Part shown: piece after piece, positions 1 to 8,589 of the stretch
How the letters are laid out: each line of letters starts with the position of its first letter
Position numbering within the stretch: the stretch's first letter is position 1
Assembly (NCBI GenBank): GCA_041738285.1
Contig: JBGSQB010000094.1
Location: 1 to 52,977 of the forward strand
DNA length: 52,977 nt
Source: SZUA-521 sp041738285
Lineage (GTDB): Bacteria; Pseudomonadota; Gammaproteobacteria; Pseudomonadales; Azotimanducaceae
Direction: 5' to 3'
The notes under the pieces: generated by a model
What the model was told of the DNA's origin: nothing
What the model saw: only the letters and a program-made list of their open reading frames with translations
Database searches by the model: none
Translations under genes and position numbers: made by a program

Positions 1-797
1 ACGGTGCGCCCGCCACCATCGTGCTGGCACCCGAGGCGTACCACCTGGTGTTGATTGAGCAACCGGAGGTCGCGGCAAGCGAAATGCGCGATGCGGTGCG
101 TTGGCGGATTCAGGAATACATCGACTTCCCAGCCGAAAATGCCGTGGTCGAGGTATTTCCCTTCCCGGAATCGGCCGGGCGTGGTCGCGCACCGATGATC
201 TTCGTTGCGGCGATTCCGCGCCCGCGGCTGGAATGGGCCCTGGCGGCGGCCCGCGCCGGGGGCTTCGCGCCATCGGTCATCGACATCACTGAGCTCGCCT
301 TGCGCAATGTTGCCATGCGCGCGTATCCCTCTCCCGAACACGGCATTGGTCTCCTGCGGATTACGACTTCGAGCGGGCTCGTCAACGTCACCAGGGCCGA
401 CGAACTGTTTCTGTCGCGGCGCATCTCTGGCGTACCGAAGTCGTTGGAAGGTGCAGCGTGGGATCAGTTCAAGGATGCTCTGCTCCTCCAGGTGCAGCGA
501 TCCATCGATTACTACGAAAGCGGTTTGGGACAACCCGCCGCCACGGCGCTCTTGATCGCCGCCACGCACGGTTGGCAGGAACGCATCATCGAGCATCTGG
601 AAGCCATGCTGCCGCTGCCAGTTCGACCCTTGAGTCGTGTGCTGGTAGAGGAGCTCGGCGTCGAGCTCTTCAATCCGCATCCGGAAGTCCTCAGCGCTGA
701 TTCACTGACCGATGAGCACCGCCAGGCGCTGGCGGCGGCATTGCCCGCAGTCGGTGGACTGCTGCGGGCCCAGGCCGAAGTCGGGAGTCCGACATGA
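1..797 (+). CDS. mshI: MSHA biogenesis protein MshI (PilM-like), 5' end missing
   Basis: The frame is open to the first base of the window and reads G-A-P-A-T-I-V-L before the first possible GTG at 21, so the real start lies to the left. The visible 264 residues resemble the actin-like PilM/MshI family that organises the cytoplasmic side of a type IV pilus alignment complex; the nucleotide-binding N-terminal lobe is mostly missing. It overlaps the next gene by 4 bp (ATGA at 794), the usual coupling in these operons. The assignment rests mainly on its position ahead of PilN-, PilO- and MshK-like genes and the secretin; sequence alone would only give a PilM-like call. Confidence 0.75.
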   Translation, partial: GAPATIVLAPEAYHLVLIEQPEVAASEMRDAVRWRIQEYIDFPAENAVVEVFPFPESAGRGRAPMIFVAAIPRPRLEWALAAARAGGFAPSVIDITELALRNVAMRAYPSPEHGIGLLRITTSSGLVNVTRADELFLSRRISGVPKSLEGAAWDQFKDALLLQVQRSIDYYESGLGQPAATALLIAATHGWQERIIEHLEAMLPLPVRPLSRVLVEELGVELFNPHPEVLSADSLTDEHRQALAAALPAVGGLLRAQAEVGSPT

Positions 798-1402
798 CGG
801 CCATTGCCCAGCAGATCAACTTCCTGATCGACGACCTGAAGCCGCGGCGCGAACTGCTGAGTGCGCGTCACGCATTCGTCGCGATTGCGGTTGCTTCCGT
901 CTGCCTCGTGCTTTTGAGCGTCGGCCAGGCGTACACGATGAACCGGCTGGGTACTGCAATTGCCGCGGCGACTGCGGGGCTTTCGCAGCTGCGCGAAGTC
1001 ACCGAAGACCTCACTCAGGCCGCATCCGTCCAGGCCGATGCGACCCTGGTCGCGCGCATCGAGGCGCTGCGCGCCGATCGGCTATCGCGCCTTGCGCTCG
1101 TCGACATCTTGAGCGAGTCCAGTGGGGTGCACACACGCGGCTTCTCAGGTTACCTCGAAGAGCTCGCTCGCGTGCGCGATCCGGGACTGTGGTTCACGCG
1201 CCTCCACTTCGAATCCGTTGGCGCGCGACTCGAACTCGAGGGTGCAACCCTCGATCCAGCGCACGTGCCGGCGTTCCTTGCGTCGATAGCCGGCGGTGAG
1301 CGGTTCTTCGGCCACAAGTTCGATCAGTTCGAGATCGCCCGTAACGAATCGGGGGTGTTGGCTTTCACGATCACCGGTCCAGCGGTGGAGCAATCGAAAT
1401 GA
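794..1402 (+). CDS. PilN-like MSHA biogenesis protein
   Basis: A 202-residue bitopic inner membrane protein: a short cytoplasmic N-terminus containing INFLIDDLKP (the PilN-type motif that contacts PilM), one membrane helix around residues 32-50, then a periplasmic coiled-coil and a ferredoxin-like C-terminal domain. PilN/PilO pairs link the cytoplasmic PilM ring to the secretin in the outer membrane. ATGA overlaps on both sides (mshI and the PilO-like gene) indicate one translationally coupled operon. In Vibrio MSHA loci this position is held by MshI2. Family seen from motif and topology; exact name inferred from order. Confidence 0.7.
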   Translation: MTAIAQQINFLIDDLKPRRELLSARHAFVAIAVASVCLVLLSVGQAYTMNRLGTAIAAATAGLSQLREVTEDLTQAASVQADATLVARIEALRADRLSRLALVDILSESSGVHTRGFSGYLEELARVRDPGLWFTRLHFESVGARLELEGATLDPAHVPAFLASIAGGERFFGHKFDQFEIARNESGVLAFTITGPAVEQSK

Positions 1403-2055
1403 GCATGGACGCAAGCGCGCTGGTGAAGGCTGCGGCTGATCGCTTCAGTGCGCTGTCGCTGCGTGAACGCGCGCTCGTGACGCTGTCCATCATTGCGGTC
1501 ATCTGGCTCGCGTGGGACTGGGGTATCGGCCAGAGCCAGCGTCGCGATCTCGATGAGGGTAGCCGTGAACTTGCGTCGCTCGAAACACAAACGAGTGCGG
1601 AGATAAATGTCCAGAACGCGTTGCGCGCTGCGCAGAAAGATGAGCCCAACGCGGCACTGCATGCCGAGCGTGAGAGTCTGGAAGCTGAAGTAGCGATGCT
1701 CGATGCGCGGCTCGAAGCAACCGTTGGGCGCTTCGTGCCGCCCACCCAGGTTCCGAAGATGATCGAGTCGGTGGTCGAGCGTCATCGCGGTGTCTCACTC
1801 ATCAGGGTGAAGAGTCTGCCTGCCGAGGCCGTTCGCGTGCATGAAGACAGCCCGCCGGTTCTGTTTCGGCATCCGTTGCAGGTGGAACTCGAAGGCGGCT
1901 ACTTCGAGGTGAAGTCGTACCTGGAAGATCTCGAATCATCAAGCTGGCAGTTCGCGTGGCGCTCGCTGGAGTACGTGGTGACCGAGCATCCACGTGCACG
2001 TGTCGTCTTCGAGATCGAGACGTTGAGTCCTGATCGAAACTGGCTGGGGGTTTGA
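1399..2055 (+). CDS. mshJ: MSHA biogenesis protein MshJ (PilO-like)
   Basis: A 218-residue protein with a short N-terminus (FSALSLRERALV), a membrane helix at about residues 27-45, a coiled-coil stretch at about 50-110 and a C-terminal periplasmic domain. The layout matches MshJ/PilO, the partner of PilN in the inner membrane alignment subcomplex. It starts within the stop of the PilN-like gene (ATGA at 1399) and ends one base before mshK. Confidence 0.75.
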   Translation: MSMDASALVKAAADRFSALSLRERALVTLSIIAVIWLAWDWGIGQSQRRDLDEGSRELASLETQTSAEINVQNALRAAQKDEPNAALHAERESLEAEVAMLDARLEATVGRFVPPTQVPKMIESVVERHRGVSLIRVKSLPAEAVRVHEDSPPVLFRHPLQVELEGGYFEVKSYLEDLESSSWQFAWRSLEYVVTEHPRARVVFEIETLSPDRNWLGV

Positions 2056-2056
2056 G

Positions 2057-2377
2057 GTGTCGATGCGCTTTGTCCTGATGCTGATCCCAGTCGCCCTTGC
2101 GCTGCCGGCACTGGCTGCAGACTTGCGCGACCCCACCGCGCCACCCCATTCGACCACAGTCGCGGGGTCGACCAAGGCGACCCCCAAGCTCACGTCCATC
2201 CTCATCGCGTCCGACCGACGCGTTGCAGTAATCGATGGCGTCACATTGCTCGAGGGTAGTGAGCGCGAAGGTATCGCGCTTCTGCGCGTCACTGCTACCG
2301 GCGCAGAAGTGCGTAAGGACGGACGAATCATGCAGCTCGCGCTGTCGGAGACGAAAATGACCAAGGAGCGGCGATAG
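2057..2377 (+). CDS. mshK: MSHA biogenesis protein MshK (PilP-like)
   Basis: A small 106-residue exported protein with a signal peptide (MRFVLMLIPVALALPALAA when read from the internal ATG at 2063; GTG at 2057 is an alternative). The mature protein begins DLRDPTAPP, a hallmark of MshK and related PilP/GspC-like proteins, followed by a small beta-rich domain that would bind the N-terminal domains of the secretin. It sits directly before the secretin gene, as expected. Confidence 0.75.
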   Translation: MSMRFVLMLIPVALALPALAADLRDPTAPPHSTTVAGSTKATPKLTSILIASDRRVAVIDGVTLLEGSEREGIALLRVTATGAEVRKDGRIMQLALSETKMTKERR

Positions 2378-2379
2378 TC

Positions 2380-4071
2380 ATGCAACGAATCACCATCATT
2401 GCGTTGATGCTGCTGCTCAGCGCCTGCGAAAGTGTTGCACCGCGCGCAGCCCAGGACGATGAAAGCGTCACACAGGGCGAGGAAGCACTGACCACGGCCA
2501 TTGCCCAGAACGAACGATTGCGTGCCGAGACGCCCGCGGCCGCGCCGAGTCAGTCGCTGCTGGACGCACTATTGCCTCCGGTGGCGCCGCCGCCGGAGTC
2601 CGGAAGCGCTCGGTTCGATTTGAATGTGAATGGCATTGCGGCATCCGACTTCTTCCGATCGTTGGTTTCAGGGACGCCATACAACATGGTGGTGCATCCG
2701 AGCGTACAGGGCAGCGTGTCGCTCGACCTGAAAGACGTCAGCCTCACCGAAGTCATGGACGTGATGCGCGATGTGTACGGATACGACTACCTGCGCCAGG
2801 GCAACCTGTTCCAGGTGTATCCCGATGCGATGCGCACAGAGGTATTCCAGATTGACTACCTGAATGTCACGCGGCGCGGCAAATCCGAGGTGCAGGTGAG
2901 CGCGGGCAAGGTAAGCAACGCGCGCCGCGGAAACAACATCAACATCGGCTATGGCGGCGCCGGCGAAATTGCGCAGCAGAGTGGATCCGGCAGCGGTGGC
3001 GATGTCGTCGGCACCAAAGTCAATACCGACAGCGAATCCAACTTCTGGGAAACGCTCGAGAGCACGCTCATTTCTATCATTGGCGACACGCCAGGCGCCA
3101 GCGTGATGGTCACCCCGCAGGTTGGATTGGCAGTCGTGCGCGCGATGCCCGCATCGTTGCATGCCGTACGCAGCTATCTGGATCGCGCGCAGTTGAGCCT
3201 GAACCGACAGGTCATTCTCGAAGCCAAGATCATCGAGGTGACGTTGAAGTCCGGATTCGAAGCGGGCGTGCAGTGGAACACGTTCGGGAGCGATTCAGGT
3301 GGCTCTTTCAAGCCGGTCTATGACAGCGACGGCAACCTGATCGCGGCCGGCAGCGACAACGATGTCGCTGGGGCGTTCGATGCCGGCGACGGCGTGAAGA
3401 ACTTCTTCAATCCACTGGGCTCGGCGTTCACCCTCAATGCATCGTTCACGGACTTCGAAGCGATCATCGACCTGCTCGAGACTCAGGGCACGGTGCAGGT
3501 ACTGTCGAGCCCGCGGATCTCGACGGTCAACAATCAGAAGGCGGTGATCAAGGTCGGCAGCGACGAGTTCTTCGTCACCGACATCTCGACCACGACGATC
3601 ACGGCAGGCAGCGCTATCAATACGGACGACTCGCCTGAGCTGACGCCGTTCTTCTCGGGGATCGCGCTCGACGTGACGCCACAGATCAGCGAAGCCGGAG
3701 TCGTGACGCTGCACGTGCATCCGACGGTCAGCGACGTCCAGGAGCAACTCAAGTCCATAGGCGGGGAAGACGTTCCGCTCGCCGCCAGTACGATTCGAGA
3801 ATCGGACAGCATCGTTCGCGCGCGCAGCGGGCAGATTGTCGTCATCGGCGGACTGATGGAGACGATCAGCGCCGATGCCGATGCCGGGGTGCCCTGGTTC
3901 TCCAAGCTGCCCGTACTCGGCTACGCATTCAAGCAGAAGCAGCAGTCGAGTACCAAGCGGGAACTGGTGATTCTGCTGCGTCCAGTCGTTGCAGATGATC
4001 AGGCGCACATCGACGCAATGAACGAGAGTCTCGAGCGCATGCGCGCGCTGCACAAACGAATATCGCCTTGA
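2380..4071 (+). CDS. mshL: MSHA pilus secretin MshL
   Basis: A 563-residue outer membrane secretin. The N-terminus is a lipoprotein signal peptide ending in the lipobox LLSAC (Cys about residue 15). A small STN/N0-type domain (about 80-130, containing GSVSLDLKDVSL) is followed by a secretin N domain and a Gly/Ser-rich loop (about 185-210). The C-terminal secretin domain (about 340-545) holds the typical segments QVLSSPRISTVNNQKA and SKLPVLGYAFK, then ELVILLRP. It forms the multimeric pore through which the pilus leaves the cell. The length is normal for MshL (about 540-560). Confidence 0.92.
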   Translation: MQRITIIALMLLLSACESVAPRAAQDDESVTQGEEALTTAIAQNERLRAETPAAAPSQSLLDALLPPVAPPPESGSARFDLNVNGIAASDFFRSLVSGTPYNMVVHPSVQGSVSLDLKDVSLTEVMDVMRDVYGYDYLRQGNLFQVYPDAMRTEVFQIDYLNVTRRGKSEVQVSAGKVSNARRGNNINIGYGGAGEIAQQSGSGSGGDVVGTKVNTDSESNFWETLESTLISIIGDTPGASVMVTPQVGLAVVRAMPASLHAVRSYLDRAQLSLNRQVILEAKIIEVTLKSGFEAGVQWNTFGSDSGGSFKPVYDSDGNLIAAGSDNDVAGAFDAGDGVKNFFNPLGSAFTLNASFTDFEAIIDLLETQGTVQVLSSPRISTVNNQKAVIKVGSDEFFVTDISTTTITAGSAINTDDSPELTPFFSGIALDVTPQISEAGVVTLHVHPTVSDVQEQLKSIGGEDVPLAASTIRESDSIVRARSGQIVVIGGLMETISADADAGVPWFSKLPVLGYAFKQKQQSSTKRELVILLRPVVADDQAHIDAMNESLERMRALHKRISP

Positions 4072-4082
4072 GTGAGGTTGCC

Positions 4083-4871
4083 ATGAAACCGACAAACGAG
4101 TCGTTCGGCGGAGCGTACCGCAACATGGGTGCGGCCCGAGTCTCGCTCTTCTTCGCGCTGTGGACCGGCGCGCTGATCGTGGTACAGGAAATGCGGGTCG
4201 AGGCCGCACCCGTACTCGATCGTGGCGGGGAGCCGGCTATGTCCTGGTGGATGACGCCACCTTCACCGCCCAGTCTGGAATCGACGCAGTTCTGGCAAGG
4301 CATCTCCGCGCATAGTGAAGTGATGAGCGGAGCGTGGACCGCAGATCCGAGCGGCGCCGCGCAACACGCTCCAATCCCGGATGCACCGATCCAGCGCATC
4401 GAGCCGGCTGTCGCCGACGTTGCAGCAACTTCCCCGACGCCGGTGAATGCAGAAGAGGTGCGAGTTGTTGCCGATCCGGAGCCGATTCGCATCGAGCGCA
4501 CACCGCGGGTCGACCTCGCGGAAGAGGCCAAGGCGACCGCGCGCGCTGCTATCGCCGCGGGTCACGATGAAGTTGCCTACGACGTGCTCCGTGCCGCGGC
4601 ACGGCGCGCGGAACCGGACCGCGAGCATTACGATCTGCTCGCCGCGGTCATGGTCAGAACTGAGCGCTACGAAGAAGCGGTGGACGTATACGCAGCCCTG
4701 CTGGCGCGCGACGCGGGCAATCCACGGCTGTGGGCGGGTTACGCACTTGCGTTGGAACGAATAGGCAGAATCGAACCGTCGCTGCTCGCCTACAGAAATC
4801 TTCTGCGAACAGCTGCCATCGGCAGCTCCCTGCGTAGCCTGGCGCAGACGCGTCTGCAGCTGATCGGCTGA
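4083..4871 (+). CDS. mshN: TPR protein of the MSHA locus, MshN-like
   Basis: Read from ATG 4083 (262 residues), which has GAGTGAGG upstream; a TTG at 4068 overlapping the mshL stop is the alternative. The N-terminus carries one membrane segment (VSLFFALWTGALIVVQ), then a Pro/Ala-rich, low-complexity region to about residue 140 and C-terminal tetratricopeptide-like repeats (DEVAYDVLRAAARRA, YEEAVDVYAALLARD, IEPSLLAYRNLLR). MshN of Vibrio has the same membrane anchor plus TPR layout and the same position before mshE. The gene normally found between mshL and mshN, the AAA ATPase mshM, is absent here. Confidence 0.65.
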   Translation: MKPTNESFGGAYRNMGAARVSLFFALWTGALIVVQEMRVEAAPVLDRGGEPAMSWWMTPPSPPSLESTQFWQGISAHSEVMSGAWTADPSGAAQHAPIPDAPIQRIEPAVADVAATSPTPVNAEEVRVVADPEPIRIERTPRVDLAEEAKATARAAIAAGHDEVAYDVLRAAARRAEPDREHYDLLAAVMVRTERYEEAVDVYAALLARDAGNPRLWAGYALALERIGRIEPSLLAYRNLLRTAAIGSSLRSLAQTRLQLIG

Positions 4872-4874
4872 GCC

Positions 4875-6674
4875 ATGATCCCGCGCAAAACGAAGGTCCG
4901 CATCGGTGACATGCTCGTATCGAGCGGCGAGATCACCGAGGACCAGCTCAAGTCAGCGCTGTCTGAGCAAAAGGAGTCCGGACGCAAACTCGGTCGGATT
5001 CTGGTGGAGCGCGGCTACATCGATGAGGACAGGTTCCTTGGTTTCCTGTCAGATCAGTTCGGCATCCCCTTCGTTGACTTGCGAGAAGTCAATTTCGAAC
5101 CCGAACTCGTCGGCATGCTGCCAGAGACATACGCACGTCGTTACCGCGCAATCGTCATCGAGCGGAAGGGTGCGGAGCTGCTGGTCGGCATGGCCGACCC
5201 GATGGACATTTTTGCGTACGACGAGTTGGCGCGTCAGCTCAAGCATCCCATTTCGCTTGCCGTTGTGCGCGAGAGCGAACTGCTGTCGCTGCTCGACCTC
5301 GCCTATCGACGCACCGACGACATTGCAAGCGCGGCATCCGAACTCGAAGGTGAACTTTCGGTCGACCAGTTTTCGCTGCAAGGCGGAGTCGCAACGGATG
5401 AGGAGGCTTCCAGCCCAGTAGCACGCTTGCTGCAGTCGATCATGGAGGACGCGGTGCAGGTGCGCGCGTCCGACGTGCACATCGAACCCGATGAATCGGT
5501 GCTGCGAATAAGGCAACGGGTAGATGGCGTTCTGCAGGAAACCATCATCAAGGAGACACGGATCGCGTCCGCGCTGGTGTCGCGCCTCAAGTTGATTGCT
5601 GGCCTCGACATTTCCGAGAAACGATTGCCGCAGGATGGCCGCTTCGAGACCAAGGTCAAGGGCCGCGACATCGATGTGCGTCTATCGACGTTGCCCATTC
5701 GGCACGGTGAGTCCGTAGTCATGCGGTTACTCGATCAGAACGCGAGTATCACCGGGCTCGAAGCGATCGGTCTGCCGGCAGACATGCTCGAGCGGTTTCG
5801 TTTTCTGATTACGCGCCCTAACGGCCTGCTCCTGGTCACGGGACCTACTGGCAGTGGCAAAACCACGACGTTGTACTCGGCGTTGCACGAACTCAACACG
5901 GCCGAGAAGAAGATCGTCACAGTGGAAGACCCGGTGGAGTATCAGCTGTCGCGCATCAATCAGGTGCAGGTGAACACCAAGATCGGACTCACCTTTGCGT
6001 CGGTGCTGCGGGCAACGCTACGACAGGATCCGGACATCATTCTGGTGGGTGAGATTCGCGACCGGGAAACGGCCGAGATCGCGCTGCGCGCGTCGATGAC
6101 CGGTCACCTCGTGTTATCGACTCTGCACACGAACGATGCAATTACGAGCGCCACGCGGCTGCTGGACATTGGAGTTGAAGGCTATCTCGCTGCATCTGCC
6201 GTTCGCGGCGTTCTTGCGCAGCGTCTGGTGCGGAGAATTTGCGAGCGTTGCCGCATCCCTGCAGAACCTGATGATCAACAGTTCGCATGGCTCGATGCAC
6301 TGGTGGGTGAACAGCGCGCGCATGCGTTGAGCTTCCACAAAGGAAAAGGATGCAGCCGCTGCAACCGCACCGGCTACTACGGGCGCAGGGGCGTGTTCGA
6401 GCTGCTCGAACTGTCAGAAGATCTGGCCAACGCGCTGCGCAGCGGCGGCGCCGATGTGTTTGCCCGCAAGGCGCGATTGCAGCCCGGTTTCAGGCCGTTG
6501 GTGCTCAATGCGCTCGACTTCGCGGTTCGTGGTGAGACGACGCTCGCCGAAGTACTGGCTCTGTCGGGTCAGGTGGAGGATCTCAAGATCGAAGGCGTGG
6601 ATCCGCTGCCGGCGGACTTCTTTGCACTTTCCGCCGAGTCGGCGCGATCTGACGTGCTCGGCGCGAGCCACTGA
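4875..6674 (+). CDS. mshE: MSHA pilus extension ATPase MshE
   Basis: A 599-residue GspE/PilB-type hexameric ATPase that powers pilus assembly from the cytoplasm. The N-terminal domain holds two consecutive MshEN motifs: RIGDMLVSSG...ALSEQ (residues 9-32) and KLGRILVERG...FLSDQ (38-61), the form shown to bind c-di-GMP in Vibrio MshE. The ATPase core has Walker A GPTGSGKTT at about 323-331, an Asp-box/Walker B region (QDPDIILVGEIRDRETAE) and a His box. Four cysteines (C456, C459, C493, C496) form the zinc site of GspE-type ATPases. Spacing is 3 bp from the TPR gene and 5 bp to mshG. Confidence 0.93.
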   Translation: MIPRKTKVRIGDMLVSSGEITEDQLKSALSEQKESGRKLGRILVERGYIDEDRFLGFLSDQFGIPFVDLREVNFEPELVGMLPETYARRYRAIVIERKGAELLVGMADPMDIFAYDELARQLKHPISLAVVRESELLSLLDLAYRRTDDIASAASELEGELSVDQFSLQGGVATDEEASSPVARLLQSIMEDAVQVRASDVHIEPDESVLRIRQRVDGVLQETIIKETRIASALVSRLKLIAGLDISEKRLPQDGRFETKVKGRDIDVRLSTLPIRHGESVVMRLLDQNASITGLEAIGLPADMLERFRFLITRPNGLLLVTGPTGSGKTTTLYSALHELNTAEKKIVTVEDPVEYQLSRINQVQVNTKIGLTFASVLRATLRQDPDIILVGEIRDRETAEIALRASMTGHLVLSTLHTNDAITSATRLLDIGVEGYLAASAVRGVLAQRLVRRICERCRIPAEPDDQQFAWLDALVGEQRAHALSFHKGKGCSRCNRTGYYGRRGVFELLELSEDLANALRSGGADVFARKARLQPGFRPLVLNALDFAVRGETTLAEVLALSGQVEDLKIEGVDPLPADFFALSAESARSDVLGASH

Positions 6675-6679
6675 CCGCC

Positions 6680-7900
6680 ATGCCTCGCTTCGCATTTCGA
6701 GCCAAGGATTCTGTGGGGCGTCTGGTTACGGGGCACGCCGATGGCGCCAGTGCGGCCGTCGTTGCGCGTGAGTTGATGGATGCGGGATCGATTCCAATCG
6801 TGATCGAGCCCTACGCTGCAGCAAAACCGTCAGTGGCGCCGGCCAGCAGGCTGTTCAAACCCACGGTGAAGCTCGACGAGCTGATCATATTCAGTCATCA
6901 GATGACGAGTCTGATGAAGGCCGGCATCTCGATCGTCCGCGCGATGCGTGGCCTGTCGGAGTCGACGCGCAATCCCTACTTCGCGGTCGTTCTAGAACAT
7001 CTTGCTGCAGATCTCGAGGCAGGTACCGATCTGGCAACGTGTCTCAAGCGTCATGCGGATGTCTTCTCGAATCTCTACGCCAGTGTGATCCATGTCGGTG
7101 AGAATACCGGTCGCCTGGACGAGGCGTTCAAGCGCATCGCGAAGTACCTCGAACTCGAACGCGAGACGATGAAGCGACTGAAGGCTGCCACCCGGTATCC
7201 GACCTTCGTTCTGGTCGCGATCGCAGTCGCGATCGCCATTCTGAACCTCTTTGTCATCCCTGCATTCGCCAACGTGTTTGCCAAGTTCGGCGCCGACTTA
7301 CCCTGGCAGACCCAGGTGATCCTCTCCGTCTCCGAGTTCTTCGTCGACTACTGGTATCTGTTGATCGCATCGATCGTGGCAGTGGCTGTGGCTGCGACCC
7401 GATGGGTCAACCTGCCAGAGGGACGCCATGCGTGGGATCGAGGGAAGCTGCGCTTACCCATCCTCGGCGGCATCTTCGAGCGCGTCAATCTCGCACGGTT
7501 CTGCCAGACCTTTGCGATGGTGATGCGTTCGGGACTGCCCGTGACGCAAGGCCTTGGCGTCGTTGCGGGCGCGATCGGCAATGAATACATGGCGCGAAAG
7601 GTGTTGGGTATGCGCAGCAGCATCGAGCGCGGTGAGAGCATTACAAGCACAGCGGCGGCGAGCGGCATGTTTTCGGGAATCGTCATGCAGATGATCGCCG
7701 TTGGGGAAGAAACCGGGTCGATCGACGAATTACTGGAGCAGGCGGCTGGCTTCTACGAAGAAGAGGTCGACTACCAGCTCAAAGGGCTTACCGATGCCAT
7801 TGAACCCATTCTGATCATCGCCATTGGCGGCATGGTGCTGGTGCTGGCACTGGGCGTGTTTCTGCCGTTGTGGGATCTGTCCGGTGTCGCGACCCGCTGA
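6680..7900 (+). CDS. mshG: MSHA biogenesis platform protein MshG
   Basis: A 406-residue inner membrane platform protein of the PilC/GspF family. Two T2SSF domains are visible (about 70-190 and 270-395), each a helical cytoplasmic bundle; the first contains FSHQMTSLMKAGISIVRAM and the second FCQTFAMVMRSGLPVTQGL. Membrane helices follow at about 172-195, 220-240 and 375-398. It begins MPRFAFRAKDSVGRLVTG, a family N-terminus. It would be turned by MshE to insert pilins. Confidence 0.92.
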   Translation: MPRFAFRAKDSVGRLVTGHADGASAAVVARELMDAGSIPIVIEPYAAAKPSVAPASRLFKPTVKLDELIIFSHQMTSLMKAGISIVRAMRGLSESTRNPYFAVVLEHLAADLEAGTDLATCLKRHADVFSNLYASVIHVGENTGRLDEAFKRIAKYLELERETMKRLKAATRYPTFVLVAIAVAIAILNLFVIPAFANVFAKFGADLPWQTQVILSVSEFFVDYWYLLIASIVAVAVAATRWVNLPEGRHAWDRGKLRLPILGGIFERVNLARFCQTFAMVMRSGLPVTQGLGVVAGAIGNEYMARKVLGMRSSIERGESITSTAAASGMFSGIVMQMIAVGEETGSIDELLEQAAGFYEEEVDYQLKGLTDAIEPILIIAIGGMVLVLALGVFLPLWDLSGVATR

Positions 7901-7977
7901 TGCCTGCGGCCACCGGGCAAATTCGAGATCTCCGTCTACGCTTAGATTTGAGTGCGACAAATCGCAAGGAGCTACAA

Positions 7978-8523
7978 ATGCGTCGTCAACAATCAGGCTT
8001 TACCATCATCGAGCTGGTGGTTGTGATCATCCTGCTGGGCATTTTGGCAGCCACCGCGCTGCCGCGGTTCATGAATGTTGATAACGAGGCCCATGCGGCC
8101 GTTGTCGAAGGTGTGATGGGAGGCCTGCAAACGGGCGTTTCGCTGTTTCACGCTCAGTGGACGGCTGAAGGGCAGCCAAACGCGAATTCGCAGATCGCGG
8201 AGTTCAACCTGTTGCGCACGAATGCCCAGGGTTTTCCCTACGGCACCAACAACAACAGCGGCACGGGCAGCAACGTGACGACGTCCGCCGACTGCGCGGC
8301 CATATTCACCGGCGTGCTGCAAGCAGGCGCACCGAGCATTTCGTCAGTTGCGGCATTGGCAAACGTGGTCGGCAGTCTGACCGACTTCACGGCTGTGCGA
8401 ACTGGCGTCAACTGCAACTATTACTACACCGGTCAGCGAAGCACCTCCGGCGCGACGATACCACTGGTTCAGTACGCTTCGGTTTCCGGCGTCATGACGC
8501 GGACCACCGCCGTACTACCGTAA
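7978..8523 (+). CDS. Type IV prepilin, MshA/MshB-like
   Basis: Start ATG 7978 is preceded by AAGGAG and gives a 181-residue prepilin with a short positively charged leader MRRQQSG, cleaved before FTIIELVVVIILLGILA: the class III signal with Phe+1 and Glu+5 needed for PilD processing and assembly. An upstream in-frame start at 7870 lies inside mshG and would spoil the leader. The C-terminal half has two cysteines (in ADCAAIF and VNCNYYY) that could close a D-loop as in MshA, and Gly/Asn/Ser-rich stretches. It is the only pilin in the locus; no mshC, D, O, P or Q follow, since the next gene is ntrC on the other strand. Confidence 0.85.
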   Translation: MRRQQSGFTIIELVVVIILLGILAATALPRFMNVDNEAHAAVVEGVMGGLQTGVSLFHAQWTAEGQPNANSQIAEFNLLRTNAQGFPYGTNNNSGTGSNVTTSADCAAIFTGVLQAGAPSISSVAALANVVGSLTDFTAVRTGVNCNYYYTGQRSTSGATIPLVQYASVSGVMTRTTAVLP

Positions 8524-8589
8524 GCGCGGCGCCCTGTGCCTCGAGGGGCATGGCGCGCAGGCAGCGCGCGCACGCTTTGGTCGCTACCG

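Noticed and set aside
7900..7977. Sigma-54 promoter of the prepilin gene
   Set aside because: Pseudomonas pilA is RpoN-dependent, so I looked, but no TGGCAC-N5-TTGC is present in the 77-base gap.
8524..8589. Bidirectional terminator between the prepilin gene and ntrC
   Set aside because: A bulged GCGCC...GGCGC fold exists but no U-tract on either side; too weak to call.
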